From assembly GCA_016744995.1 (NCBI GenBank), contig JADGDG010000004.1:62001-126000 (forward strand): a DNA stretch of 64,000 nt, written 5' to 3'. Under the pieces are notes generated by a model. The model ran no database searches, was not told the DNA's origin, and worked only from the letters and a program-made list of their open reading frames with translations. Origin of the DNA: Gammaproteobacteria bacterium (GTDB lineage: Bacteria; Pseudomonadota; Gammaproteobacteria; GRL18). Shown piece after piece: positions 57,508 to 64,000 of the stretch; position 1 is the first letter of the stretch, and the number at the start of each line of letters is the position of its first letter. The translations under genes and the position numbers were made by a program.

Positions 57508-58455
57508 ATGGAAAAAGTAACAGGAATAAAAAGTGTTGACTTCAAAATCAAAGCACTAGGACATGGTGTTGTGAACTGGAATGGACCAACAACTTTAACC
57601 GGAGATGGTGGTAAAACCGTAGATAACCATACTTTGCCAAAATTACGAGGTTACACAAATCTTACAGGAAAAGTGAAAGAAGATACGGGTTATCAATATA
57701 AAAAAGAAGCGACTGATATAGATTTTAAAAAAACACCATTGTATATCAGTCAAAACTGTATTCGCCATCACCTTTTTAGAGAGCAAGCTTTTGATATACA
57801 TTATGCAAAGAAGAATAATTTACAACAGATATTGGCTTCTATTACAGGTTTAATTCGTGGTTATGTTGTTCCTGCCAGTCAAAACAAACGCACCAGCCCA
57901 TTATTGATGGAAGATTTTGTTGATCAATTAGGAAATGGTAACTTTGAACAATTTGGTCAGGCAGGTGAACGTGATAGTTCTTCTTTCTTCTCAAAAACAA
58001 CATTTGGAGATACGGAGTACACTTCATATGGTTCAATAAGTATTGAACAACTACAGTTTATTGCACTGGATAAAAAATTTGATCGTGAAGCTATGGAAAT
58101 TAAAGAAGGGCAGGGAGAAGATGTTGCCCATGGTGTGCAAAACTTTATTCAGTCGCTCAATGAAGATTTAAATCCAGGTGCTACTTTCCATACCAATTAT
58201 GTGCGTAGAGGCACAATTTTTGAAGAAGGCGAAATGGGTATTTTATTGAATGATGATGCCATTAAAGCACTGGTTGAATATACTTTAGTACTTATTTCAG
58301 AACTATCCATACGACAAGCAAAATCTTATATGTATGTTGATGAAGTAACAGCTGATTATAATGATAGCAATAAAATGATGCGAATTAAACGTGATGAAAG
58401 TGATATCTCAGAACAGCCAGAGACAGGCTATGCCACTTATTTTTATTCTAAGTAG
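57508..58455 (+). CDS. cas7fv: Cas7fv backbone subunit of the I-F2 (I-Fv) complex
   Basis: 315 residues, starting [20 protein letters not shown]. This is the form of Cas7 found in the minimal Shewanella putrefaciens-type system rather than canonical Csy3: [25 protein letters not shown] and [23 protein letters not shown] are recognisable. It polymerises along the crRNA spacer. It starts 2 nt after cas2-3 and is followed by cas5fv. Confidence 0.88.
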   Translation: MEKVTGIKSVDFKIKALGHGVVNWNGPTTLTGDGGKTVDNHTLPKLRGYTNLTGKVKEDTGYQYKKEATDIDFKKTPLYISQNCIRHHLFREQAFDIHYAKKNNLQQILASITGLIRGYVVPASQNKRTSPLLMEDFVDQLGNGNFEQFGQAGERDSSSFFSKTTFGDTEYTSYGSISIEQLQFIALDKKFDREAMEIKEGQGEDVAHGVQNFIQSLNEDLNPGATFHTNYVRRGTIFEEGEMGILLNDDAIKALVEYTLVLISELSIRQAKSYMYVDEVTADYNDSNKMMRIKRDESDISEQPETGYATYFYSK

Positions 58456-58465
58456 GATGATGTTT

Positions 58466-59470
58466 ATGAAAATTTTAATAAAATATGAATCATCTTGGCG
58501 GAATTCATTTTTGGATGGTAGTAATAATAAACCATTACCAAAGAATGGCCGAAAATTTATTGGCTCAATGACCAATTTAAGAAAAGCTGAGAATTTCATA
58601 CAGCGTGAAGTGACGTTAGATACCATTATGGGAATTTTAAATCGTCTTATAGGTGATCAAAGAAAACTCTATCAAGCGAGAAATGAAAAAAATTATTTTT
58701 TCAAGGAAATTGAGTCACTAATTAAGTATAAAGATAGTCCATCTCATACAAATAGTGAGATGACCTATATCCGTAATATTACGGGTAGTACTGATCAAAA
58801 TTCATACACTGGTATGATTAAAATACATGATGAAATGTTTTCCTCAGATTATTCTCCTGAGCTTTGGGGAGTTCTTGCTTTGGATTTTGATGAATTATGT
58901 CAATTTATTATTGAAGATATTGATGTGAAAAAAGTGATTGAAATGAACCCATTGAGTATTATTTCAAGACTAGAAGAGCTGAATAAAGAAAAGCCTGTTT
59001 CTAATAATGGGCAAGCAAAAAAAGCAATGGATGAGCTGCATAAATTTCTTCCTGATATTACTTATCTAAATAAAAAAGAGGAGATTGTTCCCATCAGCCT
59101 ATATTGTTCAGGGTTATATTTGCAGTTAGAACGACTAACAAAAAATTTTGATATGAGTTCTGCAAAAACAAAAAGTGGAGCCATCAGTGGTATTTCAAAG
59201 CGGGGCTTTACTAAAAAGGATTTTATGAATCGATTCACTTCGGGTGAAAAGAAAAAAATCTGGGGAAACCCCTATATTCGTAAAGAAAGAATCAAAGGTG
59301 TTGGTGAGGTGACTTCCCTATTAACTAAGGCAAGTGGTACTTTAGAAGTAGATATTCCAGTAGAAAGAACAAAGGGAAAAGAAATTAAAAGTATGATTGA
59401 GTGTGCAGGTGTTTCCAGTTTTTACTTAGGTAAAAAAGGACTTGCCTATGTCTTAAAAATTCGTGTTTAA
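58466..59470 (+). CDS. cas5fv: Cas5fv subunit of the I-F2 (I-Fv) complex
   Basis: 334 residues. [21 protein letters not shown] is the typical start; the frame is open further upstream, but AGGA lies 8 nt before the ATG at 58466. In the characterised I-Fv complex Cas5fv carries an added helical domain that reads the PAM and replaces the large subunit; the middle part here (about 90-220) is helical and could be that domain. No cas8f is present. Confidence 0.87.
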   Translation: MKILIKYESSWRNSFLDGSNNKPLPKNGRKFIGSMTNLRKAENFIQREVTLDTIMGILNRLIGDQRKLYQARNEKNYFFKEIESLIKYKDSPSHTNSEMTYIRNITGSTDQNSYTGMIKIHDEMFSSDYSPELWGVLALDFDELCQFIIEDIDVKKVIEMNPLSIISRLEELNKEKPVSNNGQAKKAMDELHKFLPDITYLNKKEEIVPISLYCSGLYLQLERLTKNFDMSSAKTKSGAISGISKRGFTKKDFMNRFTSGEKKKIWGNPYIRKERIKGVGEVTSLLTKASGTLEVDIPVERTKGKEIKSMIECAGVSSFYLGKKGLAYVLKIRV

Positions 59471-59483
59471 ATCTGGAGTAATT

Positions 59484-60035
59484 ATGGATCATTATATAGA
59501 TATACAAATTAAGCCTGATGCTGAAATGCGTGAAAATGTATTACTCAATAAAGTTTATACCAAATTTCATAAGGCTTTATTTTTCTTAAAATCAACGGAT
59601 ATTGGTATTAGTTTTCCTAGGTACAAAGTATTACTGGGAAATATTGTTCGCATACATGGCACTGAAAGCAGGTTGTTGGAATTACAAAATACAAATTGGT
59701 TAGGTGGTTTGTCAGGTTACTGTAAAATGGCAAAAATACAAGCAATACCTAATGATGTGAGTTATCGTACTATCTCTCGTAAACAAGCAAATATGACTAT
59801 GGCAAAGCTTAGGCGTTTACTCAAACGAGGCTCAATCTCTGTTCAAGAAGCCAAGAAATATAAGGCCAAAATGCATACTCAGAGCTTAGATAATCCTTTC
59901 TTTGAACTGAATAGTACATCAAATGGTAATACTCATCGACGCTATATTGAATTTGGTGAATTTCAGAATTTTCCTGCAATGGGTAAATTTGATTTTTTTG
60001 GTTTAAGCAAACAAGCAACAGTTCCCTGGTTTTAG
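59484..60035 (+). CDS. cas6f: CRISPR RNA endonuclease Cas6f (Csy4)
   Basis: 183 residues from the ATG at 59484, which has GGAG upstream. It cuts the repeat hairpin to release crRNAs with the 8-nt handle. The catalytic His is at residue 29 (VYTKFHKAL), the same position as in Csy4. A basic arginine-rich helix (MAKLRRLLKRGS) that could grip the hairpin follows at about 106. The C-terminal GKFDFFGLSKQATVPWF is typical. Confidence 0.93.
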   Translation: MDHYIDIQIKPDAEMRENVLLNKVYTKFHKALFFLKSTDIGISFPRYKVLLGNIVRIHGTESRLLELQNTNWLGGLSGYCKMAKIQAIPNDVSYRTISRKQANMTMAKLRRLLKRGSISVQEAKKYKAKMHTQSLDNPFFELNSTSNGNTHRRYIEFGEFQNFPAMGKFDFFGLSKQATVPWF

Positions 60036-60101
60036 GTTCTAATAAAAAAATGGAGTAATAATAAAGCTAAAAAATAGAAAAGTTCAGATGTCCTTTTTAG
60101 A

Positions 60102-60301
60102 AATTGGCTGTGTAACCGTATTATTATAGAATTTCTTGGTATTCGGGAGCAGTTACATAATCCAGGTTTTAAAGTCATTGAATTAATGACTTTAAAAAAG
60201 GTGTTGGGCTTAGCAATTTTGTCTTGAATTTTCCAGCTGGATCTCTGCTGAGTTTGAGCTTTGATCTGATTAAAGAATTTCAATGTCTGAAAGAGCAATA
60301 G
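60102..60301 (+). pseudogene. Decayed KilA-N domain gene
   Basis: Between cas6f and the array, the frame from 60102 reads NWLCNRIIIEFLGIREQLHN then PGFKVIE, the centre of a KilA-N domain. After a stop and a deletion, SWISAEFEL and then (one frame on) LIKEFQCLKEQ give its end. Frameshifts and a missing middle show it is dead. KilA-N proteins are mostly phage or mobile-element proteins. Confidence 0.6.
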
Positions 60302-60643
60302 CTCAAATAGCTTGGGTGAGGTATTAAATCTAATCTGGCAAGATGATTTTTTTCGGTTTTAAATCATAAGTTTAACTTTGTTTAATTCATTCTGATGCTA
60401 TCAAAGAAAATCTTATTCCTTATTCTCCAATATTTCAGAAAGTTAGTTAGCTCTCAAATAATAGAAGGTGCTTGTATGTAATAACATCATTAATCACCTG
60501 AGAATTAAAAAAACCAATAATTTTTGCTCTTTAACAATTTGCTTAGTTATTAATAAGTTACAACATAGATGAAAATGATAGGTAAAATTGCCTAAAATTA
60601 GCTATCTAATTGTTGTAACTTGTTTTTTTGCTGTTAGACTGTA
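60302..60643 (+). promoter_or_regulatory. CRISPR leader
   Basis: AT-rich, non-coding, ending at the first repeat. It contains an exact boxA (60525-60536), an 11-bp inverted repeat (AAGTTACAACA at 60555-60565, TGTTGTAACTT at 60611-60621) and an inner near-palindrome TAGGTAAAATTGCCTA (60579-60594). The leader is on the cas6f side, so new spacers enter at 60644. No confident IHF site was found by eye. Confidence 0.75.
60525..60536 (+). promoter_or_regulatory. boxA antitermination site in the CRISPR leader
   Basis: TGCTCTTTAACA, followed by ATTT, is identical to the boxA of E. coli rRNA leaders. It lies 107 nt upstream of the first repeat in the direction of transcription. NusB/NusE/SuhB binding here would protect the long array transcript from Rho. 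Confidence 0.75.
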
Positions 60644-63600
60644 GTTCACTGCCGTACAGGCAGCTTAGAAAGTCTTGGTAGATAGATTTGGGTATGACTG
60701 AAAGTTCACTGCCGTACAGGCAGCTTAGAAATGTTTCTTCTGGTCTAAAGTTTTCAAACATACGTTCACTGCCGTACAGGCAGCTTAGAAAATTGATTGA
60801 AATATTCAACGCTTCACTCGCCAGTTCACTGCCGTACAGGCAGCTTAGAAATAATTGAAGCGTTACTGTGTGGTGGTCTTAGTGTTCACTGCCGTACAGG
60901 CAGCTTAGAAAAGCCCCGTACTTAACCCCAATTTTTTCGAACAGTTCACTGCCGTACAGGCAGCTTAGAAATATTAATGCAAGATGCGCAGATAGCAGTC
61001 ACGGTTCACTGCCGTACAGGCAGCTTAGAAAATAAGATTTTCCTGTTCCAGTCAGACCTGAATGTTCACTGCCGTACAGGCAGCTTAGAAATCTATAGCC
61101 AGCATGAGACGAAAATTTCTTTAGTTCACTGCCGTACAGGCAGCTTAGAAATATTAGGCCATGACACAATTACTAAAAATATAGTTCACTGCCGTACAGG
61201 CAGCTTAGAAAGTAATCGCGATGAAACATCCTTCTGGGCAAACGTTCACTGCCGTACAGGCAGCTTAGAAAAGTGATTAAACGTAACATTGCTGGCCTCT
61301 ATAGTTCACTGCCGTACAGGCAGCTTAGAAAATTATTATTACCACCGCCACCCGGATTACCACGTTCACTGCCGTACAGGCAGCTTAGAAAATTTGATAT
61401 AACACAAATTGACCCGTTAATTGGTTCACTGCCGTACAGGCAGCTTAGAAAATCAAAATCGTATAATCTATCTTCAATTAATTGTTCACTGCCGTACAGG
61501 CAGCTTAGAAAAACAAGAAACATCATTTACATTCACATTAAACGTTCACTGCCGTACAGGCAGCTTAGAAATGATTAGGTTGCGCAGCACCAACTGAATT
61601 TAAGTTCACTGCCGTACAGGCAGCTTAGAAAGCTATTTTATCGATTTCTGATAACGTTAAATCGTTCACTGCCGTACAGGCAGCTTAGAAAATCAACGCA
61701 TTGGGCGTTAGAAAGCACATCCCGTTCACTGCCGTACAGGCAGCTTAGAAATTCAATTTCACCAATGAATCCAGTAAGACGTTGTTCACTGCCGTACAGG
61801 CAGCTTAGAAAGGTATTTCTGTTGGTAAAAGTATATACCTTGAGTTCACTGCCGTACAGGCAGCTTAGAAATATATGTGATAACGTGGGATCCTTCCTGC
61901 TCAGTTCACTGCCGTACAGGCAGCTTAGAAAAGCACGGTGTCAACAAAGCCACTCACTTGACTGTTCACTGCCGTACAGGCAGCTTAGAAATGATCCTAC
62001 ATTTGGTTTTTTAAACTATGTTGGTTCACTGCCGTACAGGCAGCTTAGAAATTTGATTATTGACTTAAAATCATTAGGCACAGGTTCACTGCCGTACAGG
62101 CAGCTTAGAAAGTTATCTTGGGTGATTGTTGAGTTTGGTGTTAATTCACTGCCGTACAGGCAGCTTAGAAAATCATTTCCCCCTCCACCACCATCGTTCC
62201 CACGTTCACTGCCGTACAGGCAGCTTAGAAAAAAAAACCAAACAAAGTAAAATAAACAATTAAGTTCACTGCCGTACAGGCAGCTTAGAAATTTTGATGG
62301 TTCGGGTGCTGACGCCCAGTGTTGTTCACTGCCGTACAGGCAGCTTAGAAACTCTAATAAATTATTAAAGAGCTTGAAACCTTGTTCACTGCCGTACAGG
62401 CAGCTTAGAAAAATTAGAAGCCGACCTTTCATATTCCATTTTAGTTCACTGCCGTACAGGCAGCTTAGAAAAAGACCCGCCGCTTTTCTGACTAGCATTC
62501 CCCGTTCACTGCCGTACAGGCAGCTTAGAAAATTGGGCGTATCACTGCAGTGAATAATAATTTGTTCACTGCCGTACAGGCAGCTTAGAAAATTCACAAC
62601 CTGCGGCACATACGACAAAATGAGTTCACTGCCGTACAGGCAGCTTAGAAATTCGGGTATTATGTATGGCTTGTTCGCTGGCAGTTCACTGCCGTACAGG
62701 CAGCTTAGAAAAGAATGAATGTGTGTCCATTTTGTTTGTATAAGTTCACTGCCGTACAGGCAGCTTAGAAATCCTACAGAAAAAATCCCTCCTCCTACAG
62801 AAAGTTCACTGCCGTACAGGCAGCTTAGAAATTCCTTTCTTAAGCAAAACATGACTGTATCTTGTTCACTGCCGTACAGGCAGCTTAGAAACGAATAGAA
62901 TAAAGCGTCCATCAGGTGGGGTTGTTCACTGCCGTACAGGCAGCTTAGAAAATCTGTAAAATCACCGTCACCGATAGTTACCAGTTCACTGCCGTACAGG
63001 CAGCTTAGAAAGTCGACTTGGCGCGGGCTTGTAATGTTATTAAGTTCACTGCCGTACAGGCAGCTTAGAAAATCATTTCTAATTTAGTCGTAGTGAATTT
63101 AATGTTCACTGCCGTACAGGCAGCTTAGAAATACTGATAATATTATTTTTCCGTCAGCCATTAGTTCACTGCCGTACAGGCAGCTTAGAAATCTGTAACC
63201 TGCATGAGACGAGAATTTTTTTAGTTCACTGCCGTACAGGCAGCTTAGAAAGTCAAGCCAAAACTCAACACCTCGATTATCTTGTTCACTGCCGTACAGG
63301 CAGCTTAGAAATTGCGCCAAATCCGCCAATTCACTCATCAACCGTTCACTGCCGTACAGGCAGCTTAGAAACGTATTTAGATTCAGATGACAATCCCACA
63401 ATCGTTCACTGCCGTACAGGCAGCTTAGAAAAGTTCAGCACTGGGCGTCAGCACCCGAACCATGTTCACTGCCGTACAGGCAGCTTAGAAAAAATAGAAC
63501 AACGGTTAACGTTGGTGGCTTTAGTTCACTGCCGTACAGGCAGCTTAGAAAATTAATTGAAATATTCAATGCTTCACTTGCTAGTTCACTGCCGTACAGG

Positions 63601-64000
63601 CAGCTTAGAAATTTGACGCTAAAGAAGCGGCCGCAGGTATAAAGTTCACTGCCGTACAGGCAGCTTAGAAAATATTCGCCACATCACCCAAAGCGTTTAA
63701 TATGTTCACTGCCGTACAGGCAGCTTAGAAATATTTCCTTGGATTTAATGCTGCAGGTGATGAGTTCACTGCCGTACAGGCAGCTTAGAAATTAAAAGTG
63801 GTTGTTCGTCTTGCATTTAATGCGTTCACTGCCGTACAGGCAGCTTAGAAAATTTTATTTAGCTCGTTAATTGCCCGAATAACGTTCACTGCCGTACAGG
63901 CAGCTTAGAAATTTAGCGACAACTTTGTACGTATTATATGCCCGTTCACTGCCGTACAGGCAGCTTAGAAACGTAGTTGGGGGCCGGGGATCGACAAAAT
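60644..64000 (+). CRISPR. Type I-F CRISPR array, at least 56 repeats, continuing past the window
   Basis: The 28-nt repeat is GTTCA, then hairpin CTGCC-GTACA-GGCAG, then CTTAGAAA. The last eight bases become the crRNA 5' handle, so transcription is on the plus strand. Repeats start at 60644 and then every 60 bp to 63944: 56 repeats, 55 complete spacers of exactly 32 nt and one partial. All repeats look identical except the 26th (62144), whose first base is A. The distal end is not seen. Confidence 0.99.

Noticed and set aside
57508-60035. A canonical type I-F (csy1-csy2-csy3) or transposon-linked I-F3 system
   Set aside because: No cas8f/csy1 is present, cas7 and cas5 have the Fv forms, cas1 and cas2-3 are present, and no tnsABC or tniQ genes are seen.
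60032-60298. An 88-residue minus-strand frame after cas6f
   Set aside because: The plus strand of the same DNA shows KilA-N similarity; the minus frame has no ribosome site or recognisable domain.
60606-63401. Long open frames across the array, repeating SLPYRQLRK or FLSCLYGSE every 20 residues
   Set aside because: They result from the 60-bp period being a multiple of three; they have no start signals and translate CRISPR repeats.
60644-64000. Array transcribed from the minus strand
   Set aside because: The CTTAGAAA handle lies at the 3' end of the plus-strand repeat and the boxA-bearing leader is on the cas6f side, so the plus strand is the sense strand.
1-64000. tRNA and rRNA genes
   Set aside because: No cloverleaf or rRNA-like stretch was recognised by eye in any intergenic region.

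Overview
The window is a piece of a low-GC gammaproteobacterial chromosome. The housekeeping order is typical of that class: secF, suhB, trmJ, cysE, iscR-iscS-iscU-iscA-hscB-hscA-fdx-iscX, then rlmN-pilW-rodZ-hisS-yfgM-bamB-der. The genus cannot be named from sequence alone. Multihaem cytochromes, two large chemoreceptors, a split B12-dependent ribonucleotide reductase and many secreted proteins suggest a free-living, metabolically flexible, probably aquatic organism.

Layout. 1-9.9 kb: the end of secF, suhB facing it, a TonB-receptor relic, trmJ, cysE and the iron-sulfur cluster (isc) operon, preceded by two tandem IscR-type sites. 9.9-12.9 kb: an interruption. iscX is truncated, a chemoreceptor and a secreted cache-like protein follow on the minus strand, and then a second, complete iscX appears, preceded by a duplicated fdx tail. 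13-21 kb: rlmN to der, with a hexapeptide-repeat RodZ and no ispG. 21-32 kb: a cyclic-nucleotide-binding protein, a cytochrome c lipoprotein, rimO, cmoA, cmoB, a small SET protein, htpX, a second chemoreceptor, a ClC channel and an FKBP isomerase. 32-42 kb: periplasmic MsrAB with a thioredoxin-like partner, a bufferin-like Cys-rich lipoprotein with a two-component system, two paralogous secreted proteins, selO, a secreted metallo-hydrolase and an enoyl-CoA hydratase relative. 42-47 kb: a divergent redox module (membrane cytochrome b, octahaem cytochrome and EF-hand protein on one side; dihaem cytochrome, PepSY protein, response regulator and sensor kinase on the other). 47-52 kb: nrdJb and nrdJa under paired NrdR-like boxes, and xseA.

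52-64 kb is a defence island. A WYL-domain transcription factor is divergent from an operon of a HIRAN-domain protein with a Tat-like signal, cas1, cas2-3, cas7fv, cas5fv and cas6f. Operator-like palindromes lie between them. This is the minimal type I-F2 (I-Fv) CRISPR-Cas layout, with no large-subunit (cas8f) gene. Downstream are a decayed KilA-N gene, a leader with an exact rRNA-type boxA, and an array of at least 56 repeats that runs off the window. Every repeat-spacer unit is exactly 60 bp.

The array keeps a readable history. Two pairs of spacers, each with one member near the leader and one far from it, match in the same register and differ only at third codon positions, so diverged relatives of the same phage gene appear to have been sampled repeatedly at the same sites. 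Another pair comes from opposite strands of one locus. A further recurring element of about 140 bp with inverted-repeat ends occurs twice, each time supplying the stop codon of the gene before it.
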